Origin: Thalassia testudinum
Taxonomy: Eukaryota; Streptophyta; Magnoliopsida; Alismatales; Hydrocharitaceae
Length of the DNA: 64,000 nucleotides
Direction: 5' to 3'
Assembly (NCBI GenBank): GCA_037157565.1
Contig: JAZHRO010000003.1
Location: 40,065,001 to 40,129,000, forward strand
The position numbers and the translations under genes were made by a program. Below the pieces are notes generated by a model. The model saw only the letters and a list, made by a program, of their open reading frames with translations, was not told where the DNA came from and did not search any database. Shown here piece after piece: positions 31,947 through 43,682 of the stretch. Numbering within the stretch: the stretch's first letter is position 1; each line of letters begins with the position of its first letter.

Positions 31947-32468
31947 CCTTGGAGCCATCCTCCCACCTCCATTCAGTTAGCAGATCATCTCCGCTTTCTC
32001 ATCTCCATTCCGGAGCCACACCAAAGCTTTCCTCTACCTGATGTCCTCCTACATCTCACCTCCATCGTCTCGCTCTTCACCTCCTTTGTCCGAGCTTCCG
32101 CCTCTTGTCGTCGTCTCGTCGAACAATCGATTCAGAAGATTTCTTCTCACCTCCCTCTATTTCTATGCTTTCATAGTTTATTGCAATTGACATTGGAGTG
32201 ATATATATATCATATTATTTCCATCTCTATCTTGTGATTCATTCTTCTTGTCTTCTTTCGAAAATACAAAAAAAATAACAAAGCCCTAAAATTCCTAAAG
32301 GAAACAAAAGGAAGTGTGATTTTCAAATAAAGTAAACGTTGTCTCCCTGTGTTCGACCTGGGACTCCCTTGGATTATCAGAATAAATTTTATTTGACCGC
32401 GAGTTTTACAACTATGATGACGAGTTACTTGTAACCCTAATTTCAAACTCGCGAAACACGTGCGATCA

Positions 32469-33219
32469 CTTATCAACACAAGTTGATTTGGATGGGTTCC
32501 CGGCATGGAGAGGTAGGAAATTTCCCTCGAAGATGTGTAACAGCATACTATCTCATCAGTGCTTGTCTCCTAGGATATCTAAGCATCCTACTAGGGCCAT
32601 GTAAGCACCTTATGCTGATTCAGGTGCCATGGGCAAGATTATCCTGAAATGTCGATTACCAGGGCCTAAATTTAGCTACAGAACACCATAGGCGTCACTA
32701 TCTGGAAGTGTCGAAAGCCAGGGCTCTGGGGTTTGCCATGGGTGGTGCTATCTTGAAGCATCGAAAGCGAAGGACCCTACGAGGATTGATGGTGGGAGCT
32801 AGGAATCCGATAGAGACTGTGTTATAAAGCTAATCTAAAGCTAGAAATAAAGAATAAAAGGAGAGAGAAAACTCTCCAAAAAAGGCAAAAATTCTTCTAT
32901 CTCTCTCTTACAAAAATGTACTGCAAATTGAAACTAGGCTAAGCATGTTTTAAGCACGGGTGCTTAAACTGCGGAGTTCAATGAACCTTAGGTTAGTTCC
33001 CATAGGCATTAGAAACCTTCATGGCAAATTGTGGCTAAAGCTGTTTAGGTCTGGATCTTGATTGTTACTTGAGTACCTCTAGGCCTACTATTAACATTCT
33101 AACTTAATCTATAGAAGAAAGCACACATAAGAGATTTGAGCATTAAACGCACGATCTAGAATTTGAGTTAATTCCATGAGATTTTGCTAAGGGACTAGCA
33201 AAAGTTAGGCATGGGCATA
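32469..33219 (+). other. 3' UTR and PPT of F2-a
   Basis: Only the 3' end of this host element is present; F1-a cut it. It has the stem-loop at 32559-32608 (GTGCTT/AAGCAC outside, TAGGAT/ATCCTA inside), the triplicated motif (about 32624-32664, 32683-32722, 32731-32770), the hairpin 33182-33203 and the tract TTAGGCATGGGCATA before the LTR. Confidence 0.8.
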
Positions 33220-35199
33220 TGATGATAACGTCATCATCAGCCACATCTAGCTTTATTTAGTCATAATCCATCATTAAATGCTCCTCCATAATTGCCAGAA
33301 GATAGTAATTCATTGCACATCCTTTCTAAGAGACTAATAAGAAACCAGGGTTAAAACTATAATTTTACCATCATATCATGAATGCAAAATAAACACGGGT
33401 TTTTCCAGCGATTAATTAAGGGTTAGATGGACTTATGAGTCTAACAAGCAGGATAGTACAAGACAGAAATGGGTTTTTGCACGTTTCAATAATTAAATGA
33501 CATTTCAAACCCTAAAAACAAACTTGCTTGATTCACTAAGGTTTTGGTTATGATAAAATTTACATAAACCCTCTAAAAATTATAAAAAAGTATTCTCTAG
33601 GGTTTGGTACCTTCAATTTGACCATCAGAACCCGTCTTCACCCAAAATAGAGCCATAGACAGACTATTACCCAAATTTGCATTTTTACGTAAATTACCCT
33701 GTCAAACTAGGTAAAAACCAAAATCCAACTTCATCATTGAATTCCTTATCTACAAATTAGGTTTCTATCAAAACTTGCGCCCAATATGAGATTATTTCAA
33801 CCTAGTTTGCATTTTTGTCCAAGTCTTATTCTCTTTATCTCAAATGGCCCCTCAGCTTTCGAATTTCTTACACAAAACCCCCAAATTTATCAACTTCTTC
33901 AAAAAGGTCCTCGCCACACAGAACTCCTAATCCTAAAGCTTCGAAGACAATCAATCAATCTTTTCTCCATGATTGACTGATGAAACTTCATCAAATTTGA
34001 ACTGAAGATCCCTCTTGAAATCCTCTTCTAATCAGAATGATTCTTGAGCTTAAACTCTTTCCCAGTCTCTCATGGGAACGCATAAGAGATTTGGGTTTCT
34101 AACTCTGGTAAACCCTCCAAGTTCAAAAGCTTGATTCCTAAGCTTAAACCGACTCCCTGAGGCCTATAAAAGTATCCCCATGACAAACCATTTTTCCTTC
34201 GCTCACTTTTGGCTGGAAATCCCCCTCCTTCCTCCCTCCAATCCAGTCGAAAGACTCCACAACGTCTGCCAATCTTCTTTGCCTTCACCCGTCATCCATA
34301 TGCAATACCAGTGATGGATTTGCTTTTCTCCCCCTCGTTTGCGCCACGCCATACCAGTGGGCACCTCAATTCCCCTCATCATTGTTGCTTCTACCCCATC
34401 GGAGAGTTATTCCTCGACATCAACGTACCCCCAGCAAGGCGATCTCCCCCTTTTGATCGTTAGTTTAGGAGTAGTTTAGTTCCCTTAGCTTTTGGGTTAA
34501 TTCTCCCCCTCTCAAACTTTGTTTTGACCTCGACTATACCACCCATCATCTTCGTCTCCACCTCTGGCAACCCCTCCGATGAGGACTTCCATGCTCTACA
34601 CACCTCCATCCTCCTCGCCAACAGGCCCATAACCTCCGATGTACTCCACCCATCAAAACCCGTCCCTCTATTTGCCTTCCCATCCAAGCAAAACACCCAC
34701 CAAACAAACCTACTTCCTCCGGCCATCTCCATCTCCATTCGGCCACTACATCGAATCCCAAGGCACAAAACCACCACCACTGCATTCCATGTCATTCGAC
34801 GATGCTTCCTGAGTTGTTTTAACATGGCCAAGAGGACATCTTTTGATTTTAGGCACCTGCTCCTTCGTCGCCATTGATGGAAGCTTCAAGCTTGTTAGAA
34901 ACTTGCTTTAGGTCTTACTCGTTCCAGGTCACACCTCCAGAAGACGCACACACCTCCTAAGAAGCAACCCAAGCCTCCAATTTGGAGCATTGCTCGCTCC
35001 TTCAGCTTCAATTGGAAGAGCAGTCCAGCAGCTTTGCATACAAAGCAACCTTGTGGGTTTAGTCCCACACCGTGGAACACAGTGCCCCCTATAGCACATA
35101 AAATTGATTTATCACACTGGCTTATTCCCTCGACACTTAGGGGGTGAGGTCCCTCGCACCCCTTCACGCCTCACCTGTGACACTACCACGTGGGCCTGG
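33220..35199 (+). repeat. 3' LTR of F2-a, cut by F1-c
   Basis: Starts TGATGATAACGTCATCA. Homologous to the LTRs of F2-b and F2-c (for instance 35110-35195 matches the reverse complement of 38240-38330). It would be about 2.7 kb; the rest lies past F1-c, outside the window. TATAAAA at 34165-34171. The last five bases, cctgg (35195-35199), should be the F1-c target duplication. ORFs inside are not conserved. Confidence 0.78.
34165..34171 (+). promoter_or_regulatory. TATA box of the F2-a LTR
   Basis: TATAAAA after GGCC. F2-c has TTTTATA at 60362-60368 (minus strand) in the same LTR region; F2-b has weaker CTATTTAAAG/CTATTTAAGG forms near 39292-39302 and 52122-52131. Confidence 0.5.
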
Positions 35200-36935
35200 T
35201 GTTGAGAGTAGAAAACTAAGCAATCAGTGTTGGATTTGAAAAACTTGTCGTTGAAGTTCGATTTGTGAAGCAATCCATCAACAGATAAAATTAAACCAAA
35301 ATTCATAAAGAAATTCCAAGTTGAACACAAAGGGGCTACGTCGTTCTAAAATCTGGGATTATATTTTTTGGAATTTTTGTTTGAAAGCAAGATAATTACA
35401 ATGGAAATGATATTAACACTGAGAAAGAGAGAGAAAGAGAGAACAATCACTTGATATAATAATACTATCTTTACAACTGGAGAGCGGGAAATGATTACAG
35501 CTAGAAAGTGGAAAAATTCTATTCTAGAAAGTGATAAAAAGAAGGGAGAGAGATGTTATCCTCCTCGACGAGTGCTTGGAGGATGAGTCGGACAGAGCAA
35601 CACCTAGAAGACAGAGGATGGAGTGGGAAGATGGAGGACGAAGCAGAAGGAAGCAAGAACGCAGTAGGACGTCGTCATCGTCATGGGACCCGCTTCTGGA
35701 ATGAGGGCAAGAAGACTTTGGATTTGGCTCTAAAGGAGCATCCCGGGTGTGGGACAAGCTTCTATAGAGCTTTGGAGAGGGAGAGAGGAGAAGGAAGGGA
35801 TGAGAATTTCGTAGGGTAGTGGGCTCCTTTTATAGTTGCAAAGATTGAGGGCAATTTTGTCATTCCATATTCAAAAACATTAATATCAGGTCTTTAGTGA
35901 CAGATTTATTCATCACTAAAAAGCTGTCATCTGTGACGTGTGCATGTGCCACACGCACCTCTTCTCCTTCTGCGCGCACAATGTTTTCACACGTTTAATG
36001 GCTCTCAACCATCTGATCAAGAGATCGGATGGGTTAAACTTCATCTCGCTCGTGCCTTCTTCTGCAAATGAGATCAAGCATTCAAAGGTGCATCGAATCG
36101 CATGTCTAGCCGATCGCTTCATATGACCCATCGATGTTTCATCAGATTATCCAAATCGCGCTCTCGCATGAGAAGGAAACGTGTGTTGTGCCAGAGTTTG
36201 GCGCGCAACCTCTTGCCCTATAGCACCTCATCCGTAATGCTACGAGGCTCTTCCAGTCCCATTTTTGTTTTAGCACTCAGCCAATGTTGGCCGTTGGATC
36301 ATCATCCAACGGCTATGATCTTTTGTTGCTTAAGCCTTCAGATTAGGAGAGGTGCCAAAGGAGAGAGAGTGAGATGACGTGGCAAGTTCTCATCCATTGG
36401 ATGGCCATCCAAAAGTAGAGATTTGTCAAGCAGGCGAAGATGAAGAGCTGCGATCGGTGCTGGCCGGCTGTGATGGTACCATCATGGCTGTCCATTTCCA
36501 TTGAATAGTAGATGGTGCCACGGATGTCGGATTGGACCAATTTTTGTGCCGTTAGGCTGCCATCATCAATCCAAACCCATCCGTGTGGTTGGATCTGTCA
36601 TGTAAGGTGCAGATTGACACCATCTTGGCCCTTGATTTTTCAGCTTCCTTAGACTATATCTAGTGCTATGGATGTCTGATTGGGGCGATCTTGGAGTCGT
36701 TGAACTCCAGTCATCACCCTGATATGATCCATATGGTTGGATCCTTAGTCTGAGGCCCTGATTAATAGTCACCCTGTCCCTAGCCATAAAAGGAGACAAT
36801 TAGTATACAATTTGTACAATTCAACCAAAATGCATGATTATGCGTGTTGTGTAATATTTACAATGCATGATGCTATTATGGTACCAAGAACATATATTAA
36901 TAGACATTTATGGCTATTTAGATGTATGCACATCA
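35200..36935 (-). repeat. 3' LTR of F1-c
   Basis: Reverse complement starts TGATGTGCATACATC and ends CTCAACA. Homologous to F1-b LTR across about 36530-36790. TATA box TTTTATAG at 35828-35835. Carries the inverted repeat GCCGTTGGAT/ATCCAACGGC near 36290-36313, and TTTAGTGA/TCACTAAA arms at 35893-35920. It is a diverged subfamily: its 3' terminus differs from the GATCA of F1-a. Confidence 0.8.
35828..35835 (-). promoter_or_regulatory. TATA box of the F1-c 3' LTR
   Basis: CTATAAAA on the minus strand, in the same surroundings (AAAGGAGCC before the LTR middle) as AAAGGACC in F1-b and the solo LTR. Confidence 0.6.
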
Positions 36936-37547
36936 CACCCCCATGCCTATCTTTTGCTAGTCCCTAGCAAAAACTACATACTATTTATAAAAGAATTAGG
37001 ATTGGATTACTCAGCCAAAAGTCATTTTCAACATTAAGAAATTTTTACTTAGGATGTGAACCTCAACGACACAACAAGGCTTGGGTATCTGCCAAAATGC
37101 AGACTGCCTCAAGCCCTCACCTTATTCAAAGGAGGATCTCTTTCTCTTTTTCTTCTTTTCTAATTTTTTTGGATTTTTTTGAGTTTAGGGTTTCAGAGCA
37201 ACTTTCTCTGGCAACTCAACCCACCCAAGACTTGATGAGAACCCTAAGTTCTAAGCATCTTTTCATGGATGTGATAGACTTGTTGATCGACAATCAGAAT
37301 GGACTTTGGGTTTCTACGGCCCTAGGAGACCTTAAAAAGAATTCTGCCTAAAGGTGTATCTATACGATTAGTAGCTTTCTCCTTACTTTTACTTTTTATG
37401 GGGTCAACACAAGGGTGAATAGTGTGTATATCTCCCTAGCATATTCCACTTCTCTGCTTCTCCTTAAGTGTTTTAGGAATCAAACGTGCATTTCTTGAGT
37501 TGGGATCTGAACAATCGACCAATGGGTTGTCACTCGTGATAACTTGT
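36936..37547 (-). other. PPT, hairpin and 3' UTR end of F1-c
   Basis: Minus-strand hairpin TTTTGCTA/TAGCAAAA (36952-36972), then GGCATGGGGGTG before the LTR. One copy of the family direct repeat lies at 37498-37547; F2-b is inserted in it. The rest of the UTR resumes at 53068. Confidence 0.78.
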
Positions 37548-40238
37548 TAATCGCACTAAGTTGGGCTTTAAAAAGTGTTGCATTGTAGTATAGCCGAAAA
37601 ATCATTCGAAACAAATATAATTTTATTACTCGAAAAGATTCTAAGGTGAAACACAGGGAGCAAATGGAATTCACACATTAATCCTAGCAATTAATGTAAT
37701 TTGAGCACAAAATATTACTCAAAAACTAATTTTCAATGTAGAGCATATGAGCATATGAAGAGTAAAAAGAATTTTAGACAAAATAATAGTTACAGAAATT
37801 GACTAAAGAAAGAAATAGGAATGCAGATGTCTGATTTTTCAATCAGACGTCTTAAATGTCATGTGCTACAGTGTTATCCTTTCTTTCCTTCTTCTGATTT
37901 CTCTGCTTCCTTTGGCCTCTTCTCTTCTACTTTCTCTTTCGTTAGCTTTCTCTATCTTCTCCATCCTTCTTCTTCTTCTTTCTTCTAACTTAAGCCCTAC
38001 GGTCCTCCTCTTCTTCCTGTCTTCTTCCTTCTCTGGCTCTTCCTCTCGTAGAATCCAGCTAAGTGTGGAGCCAATCCTCTTAGAGGAAAAACCCCCTAAC
38101 CCCACGCAACTCTCCTCTCTCTTTCTCTCGTTCTATTTTAGTCTCACTTTCCTAGAGCATCAGCCAATCAGGTAATCAGACCTATCGCATACCCGGGTCT
38201 AGGAACACTAGTGTGTGTGGTGAGCGAGGAGTGAAGTCAAGCGGGTAGTCGGGTCAGCCAGGTTCGCGTGGGTAGTGCTGCTGATGAGTCCGGTGAAGGG
38301 GTGAGGAGGACCTTACCCTCAATGTTGGATGCGAATAGCCTTCTTCACTTTTTCAATTTATGCGCATGAAAGCACCCTTCCATTTCTAAGGTGGGACTAA
38401 TTGTCCAACCTATCTTTCGCGGACCACAGCATGGTGTGGCCCACTTAATTAGCAAGGCTACGACTGCTGGAGCCCCTGTGTGAAGACTTGAATGCATGTG
38501 GGCTTCTAATCCGTGTAGCCTGGAGGTAGCCCCTGGGACAGCTGCATCTAGGCGTAGCTTCGAGCTTGCTTCAAGCTCGACAGTAATGGTGGATGGGGCC
38601 TGCTACCTGAAAACACAAGAACGGCCTTGCGACCATGTCAAATCATTTAGGAAGCACCATCGGAGCACGACATATGTGCTAGTGGTGTTGGCGTGGCTCG
38701 TGGGTGCCTGTGACTACGTGCCTTGGGGACACTACGTGAGAGTGAGTAGGTGTGTTCAAGGAGGAGTTTGGGTGATCGATGGAGTGATTGGAGTGAAAGG
38801 GAATGATTAGGGAGTTGTGCTGGATGTTTTAGGGTGGTCGGCGAGGTGAATGGAGGTGCGTAGCGATGGGAGCACCTCACTAGAGGTATCGTCGAAGATA
38901 GAGGAGGCGACGGTAGTCTGTAGCATCGGTGGTCAATTTCTGGAAATAAGAGAGAGGGAACGAAAATGTGAGAGGGAGGGATCTTAAAAACCTTCTTCTA
39001 AGTGATGAAAGGGAAAGGAATCCTACACCGGTATTGTTACCGGACGTGGGGATGACGAATCCTCCGTAGAAGAGGCGGCAGTGAAGATGGGGTAGGAATG
39101 ACATCGGAGAGTGTTGCTTAACGTAGAGGATGGAGAGGGAGATAACCCCACCACTGGTATTGTATTTGGGCGATGTGAGAGTGAGGAAAAGGTTGCCAGA
39201 GCTTTTGGAGGGTTGTGGCTGGAGGGGAGAGAGGAATGTGAGGGATTCCAGCCCAATTTCAAGCTGAGGAGTTCGTTGGACACTGGGGAGCCTTTAAATA
39301 GTGATTTGAGGAGGTTTTGTGCTTGGAAGCCAAGCTTCCAAGCAAGGAATGCTTCATCAAAGGTGGAAAATTCTAGGGACCCAAGTCTCTCAAGCATTCG
39401 CATGAGAGATTGGGAAGGAATCAGGGCTTATGGATGGGTTCATATTGGAGGGAATTTCTCAGAGAATCTCCATTCCAGTTTTGGAAGGGATTCTCCAAGT
39501 AATCAAGAAGAAATATCCTTTCAAAGGTCACCAGAGTAGGATTCCTCTGCAATAATGGCGGAGGGACCTATTTGTGAAGACGACAAAGAAGTTAGGGGCC
39601 TATTTTTCAAGGGTTTTTGAAAGTTAAGGGTAGAAATGTTATTAGACTGGACCTTTCAGCAAACTAGGTCAAGATGAATTCCCCAAAGGTTAATATTGTG
39701 GTACAAACCTAATTTGTACATTAGGAATCCAATGATGAAGTTGGATTTTGGGTTTGTCCATGTTTGACTGGGAAATTTATGCAAAAACCCAAATTAGGGT
39801 AAATATCTACCTGAGACCCCATTCTAGGTCAAGATGGGTTCTAACGGCCAAATTGAAGGTACTAAGCCCTAGAGAATATTTTTATTTGATTTTTAGAGGG
39901 TTTAAGTGAATTTTACCCTAACCAGAACCTTAGTTAATCAAGTAGGTTTATTTTTAGGGTTTCAAGAAGTCATTTAATTCACAGAACACACACAAACTCT
40001 TTTCTGTCAAATCTAACCCACTTATTATCTTATTAAGACCATTTGACCTTTGTTTAGCCCTTGAGAAAACCCGTGGTTGTACTGAATTTGTAAAATTGTA
40101 GTTTTACCCTTAGTTTCTTATGTTTCTCTCAAAATGGTTATCCTCTGAATTATAAACTTCAGTCGGTTTTGTAGGAGCATTTATTCTCTTCATTGGGTCA
40201 AAATGAGTTAGTTAGGCCGCATGATGGTGTTCCCATCA
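37548..40238 (-). repeat. 3' LTR of F2-b
   Basis: Reverse complement starts TGATGGGAACACCATCA and ends GATTA. A strongly pyrimidine-rich stretch on the + strand (about 37870-38160; purine-rich on the element's sense strand) matches those of the 5' LTR and F2-c. ORFs on the + strand here are antisense, low-complexity, and not taken as genes. Confidence 0.87.
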
Positions 40239-41900
40239 TACCCCCATGCCTATCTTTTGCTAGTCCCTTGGCAAAATTTTAATGTTTTAATTTGATTCTA
40301 GACCATGAAATCCTTTGATGCTAAAAAACTGTGATGTGTTCTTCCTTCTGTAGATTATGTTAGAATGCCGATAGTAGGCCCAAGGGTAGTCAAGTATCAG
40401 CCAAGATCCGGACCTGACCATCTCTGGGCTCAATCTGTCGTGAAGGTTTTCTAAGGCCCGCAGGAAATATCCTAAGGTTCGTTGAACTCCTTGGTTAAAG
40501 CACCCATGCTTGTAACATATTTTAACCTTGGTTTAGCTTGTAGTGCATTTTAGTCAGAGAGAGATCGAGGAATTATCTTTTTGGAGAGTCTTCTCTCCCT
40601 TTTCTTTTTATTTCTAGCTTCGGACTAGGTTCACAACACGGTCTGTATCAGATTCCTAGTCCCCATCATAAATCCTTGAAGGGTCCCTAGCAATTGATTT
40701 TTCGAGATAGCACTACCCATGGCAACCCCCAAAACCCTGGCTTTTGAGATAATCCTACCCACGGCGTTCTGTAGCTAAATCTAGACCTTGACAATCGACA
40801 TTTCAGGATAATGTCGCCCATGGCATCTGAACCAGCATAGGGTGCTTACATGCCCCTGGTAGGATATGTAGATATCCTAGGAGACAAGCACTGCAGAGAG
40901 GATATGTTAATGCACATCTTCAAGGAGAATTTCCCTCTCTTTATGCCAAGAACTCGTCCAGCACAACTTGTGTTGATCAGCCACTCCTAATCGAGGGAAC
41001 TTTTTCATAATGATTTAAATGCATTTTCTTGATTTTGATACTTAAGCACACTAAAGCAGACTGTGTGGATTGGGGTGCATAGGTTACCGAGTCCCGCAAA
41101 CCAGAGGTCAGTTAACATGGCCGAATACTCCTTAAGCCTTAGACCTAATACTCATGCTTCACATTTTCCCCAACCTCTTGAGGACTATCTAGATCTTAAC
41201 GGGTAGTTGAATTTTTAAGCCTAGGATCATAGCCCAAGAGGCCTAAAATTAGCGTTGCTACTAATCACTTCTTGTTTCGTTAGCATTATTTTTTTCCTTT
41301 CATTTTCTTTCTTTGATATGGTCTATAACTAAGCCAATCCCTTAATTTCCTACTAATGACTATTTCTTTTCTTTTCTTTTCAACTTGTGTTTCTTTTTTG
41401 ACATTTTTTAATTTTCCCCTTTTATCTCCACAAAACTGATATGCCATCAAAATTTTCTCGCCTCTCAATTGTTTATTCCTTTTAAGAAATTTTTCTATTT
41501 TTTTGGTATTTTTGGAATATGTGATTTTTTTGTGAGAAACCTTTCGAACTTTGATTTTTTGTATGCTTGCACTTTACTACCCCCCATGCCTAAGTTTTGC
41601 AATGTTCCCATTGTAAACAGAGGGTGTGAAATAGTTTTGGGTTCAGGGATTCAAAACAGGATTATCAGGTGGGAGAACGGGTCGGGATGACTGTTGCGGA
41701 TGATTTCAAGCTCTGGCATGTGCACCAGAGGTGGGCACGGCTGTTATAAAATCGAACTCAGGGTGTAATAGACGTGAAGTATAGAAGGATAATTAGAAGG
41801 ATCTCAATTTTTGGAATGATGGGTTGCCTCCCGTTAAGTACTAAATTCAATGCCTTCAGCCGAGCGGGAAATGGTATGGAGAAGTAGTGATCAAATCAAA
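40239..41900 (-). other. 3' UTR and PPT of F2-b
   Basis: From the LTR inward: PPT (rev. comp. ATAGGCATGGGGGTA), hairpin 40255-40276, triplicated motif (about 40695-40830), stem-loop 40842-40891 (outer arms GTGCTT/AAGCAC; inner 8-bp arms TAGGATAT/ATATCCTA, loop of 4), inner GGCATGGGGGGTA tract at about 41579-41592, and a GGGAGGCAACC-type block near 41825 that follows integrase in F2-c. This shows that the coding region was replaced between two kept flanks. Confidence 0.8.
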
Positions 41901-43587
41901 TGAGTTTTGCAGAATAAGCACCTTGATCAAAAGCCTGCTTGGTCCAACCAGGTGCCTGTTCAGATTAACCGACTGATGATGCAGCCCAAACCCAATCAAT
42001 CTAGTGGGTTGATAAAGGTAGATCAAGAGATGTGGAACCCACCATATACTTTGGAACTCAAAAGGGTATGGATGTGCATAGCTAGAATCTGGCTGAGTTG
42101 AATCACCTTGAGTAGAGTTGGGATCCTTAAATGAAAAAGAACCAGTGGAGGATGTAGGAACCCTACAGGAGTGATTAGAGAAGGATGGGGTGTGATTTGT
42201 AGTCTAATCGATGTCCCAAACCTGATAAAGATGTGGAGGCGAATCATCTGCAATCAGCTCAGTAAGAGGGGAATCAGAGTAGAAATTAAGTCCAGTTGTG
42301 GGTCGGGGTTGAAAATTGGTTTAAATAGGTTATATATTTGTAGAGGAGGTGGCATGAATAAGAATTGTTTATGAGGGCTCTTTTAACAAAGAATTAAAGG
42401 TGGATTCATTTAGAGAGTCCTCATAGTGGCCATCAAACTCGAAGGTAAATGCCTAAAGAGTGTTTATAGGATGAAGGAAATCGGAGTCAAGAAAAGATTC
42501 AAATTCTGGGTTGTAGTCACTCTTGGCACTTTTTGTATCTAATTCCTAAGTATCATAAAGAAATGATTCCTACTCAATGTAACGTGTTTTTGACTCAGTG
42601 ATATTGGGATTAAGGAACTCAGAATCAGAGTCAAAGAATGGATCATGTGAGCAGAGGTCGTAGATTGGATCATAGTCATTAGGAAACAATGGTTCTCAAA
42701 AATCATGGTAAGACTTGAAATCGTCGGAGAAATTGTGAGAATCAAGTTCTGAATTTGATTCAGGATCAGAGGTTCCACTGCAAAATAAATCACAAGATGT
42801 AGATTCAACAACTTGACTTGGGTGTAGCCTATTTGCAGATTCTGAGCTTAAAAAGGTGTCCCTATTGGTTCTGGGCTCCGGTGTTTGGTTTGTAGGGAAG
42901 ACCCAATCAAAACCCCACTCTTCTAACTCGATTTTAGTATCGTAGACTGGCGTGACTTCTGAGAAATCAATCTACATTTCTGAGGATGTTTGAGAGGGAC
43001 ATTCATCAAATAAAGGCCCAGAATCATCATCACAATTCAAACTTTGATTGCCGTCATACGGGGCCTTGTAGTCATCCCAATAAGATTCAAATCCAGATTC
43101 TAGGCGAAGGATGTGGGTTGAATTACTAGAATCTAGGTTAGAATTTCCTTCAGGGGTCACCTTATCAGAATAAGGGGCAGGATTTATAGCCTCAAGAAGT
43201 TCTGATTCAATCTCATTATTACAATACTCTAGGAATTCTATGCTAGGGTTTTGGTTTTCTAGTGTTAGCTCAAAATCGTGTTCTCCTGCAATCGAGACCT
43301 CCCAACCTAATTCAAGATTAGGCATATCATATTTCATCTTGGTTGAGGATCCACAACAACCTTGTGTCTCAAACCTAGGATTTGGGAAATCATGTTGATC
43401 CTCAATATTATTCCAAGAAGTTTCATTCATTATTTGGAGCAGGTACTTGTGATCGATAACTTGTTTCAACAATTTCATCATCTCTTTCCATTTTTCAAGA
43501 TCATCTTGGTGTTTTTCCCAAAGTGTAGAATGTGTCATGCATTGGAGATATTCAATGTTACACATTTCTTCTATATCGATGTATCCT
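41901..43587 (-). pseudogene. Unrecognised acidic ORF of F2-b, C-terminal two thirds
   Basis: Continues the frame that starts at 49190, after the LINE. The part 43565-42972 is open for 197 codons (IEYLQCMTHSTLWEKHQDD... ending ...ECPSQTSSEM). Past its TAG, acidic coding-like text continues in frame to about 41950 with scattered stops (CDLFCSGTSDPESNSELDSH, PLFPNDYDPIYDLCSHDPFF, FLDSDFLHPINTL). Early part Lys/Glu-rich and probably helical (WEKHQDDLEKWKEMMKLLKQ), later part Asp/Ser/Asn/Phe-rich and probably disordered. No known domain, signal peptide or membrane segment. It holds the place of gag-pol in F2-b. Confidence 0.6.
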
Positions 43588-43601
43588 GTTATGAGAATAT
43601 T
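43588..43601. repeat. LINE target-site duplication, left copy
   Basis: GTTATGAGAATATT, identical to 48961-48974. Fourteen bases is a normal size for L1-type insertion. Confidence 0.92.
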
Positions 43602-43682
43602 TTGTTTTTTTTGAAACAGAAAGGAGAGCTATCATCCTACGATAGTAGTTCGGAGTAGTATATTATGTGCAAAGAAAGGAGA

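Larger units (their letters stand above)
1..32468 (+). mobile_element. F1-a: Athila-like Ty3/gypsy element, split by F1-b
   Basis: Plus-strand LTR retrotransposon whose left LTR starts before the window. Order: 5' LTR, tRNA-Asp-like PBS, leader, gag, protease, RT, RNase H, integrase up to 7577; then the inserted F1-b element; then the rest of integrase from 27384, 3' UTR, polypurine tract and 3' LTR. The two LTR pieces share private sequence (1-200 resembles 29925-30110; 320-640 resembles 30240-30580), so I pair them as one element. The reading frame at the split is also continuous: Trp-Ala before the insert, Thr-Ala-His-Lys after it. It is decayed by many stops. The base directly after the 3' LTR starts cttat, which should recur just left of the 5' LTR outside this window. 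Confidence 0.85.
29278..32468 (+). repeat. 3' LTR of F1-a, interrupted by a solo LTR
   Basis: Begins TGATAAACACGC and ends GTGCGATCA. Without the inserted solo LTR and its second target copy it is about 1.83 kb. TATATAAA at 30393-30400. The 29500-29760 part corresponds to 9440-9600 of the F1 solo LTR, with its G-box decayed to CATGTG. Confidence 0.85.

Noticed and set aside
34460..34831. Trp/Met-rich and other ORFs in the F2-a LTR
   Set aside because: LTR sequence without conserved counterpart in F2-b or F2-c.
37861..38175. Leu/Ser/Phe-rich ORF that looks like a membrane protein, with a similar one at 50704-51009
   Set aside because: It is antisense to the F2-b LTR and encoded by its pyrimidine-rich tract; the composition explains the hydrophobicity.
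39023..39539. ORFs of 120-140 codons in the F2-b 3' LTR and their counterparts near 51600-52369
   Set aside because: Overlapping on both strands and shifted between the two LTR copies; no domain. Read as chance ORFs.
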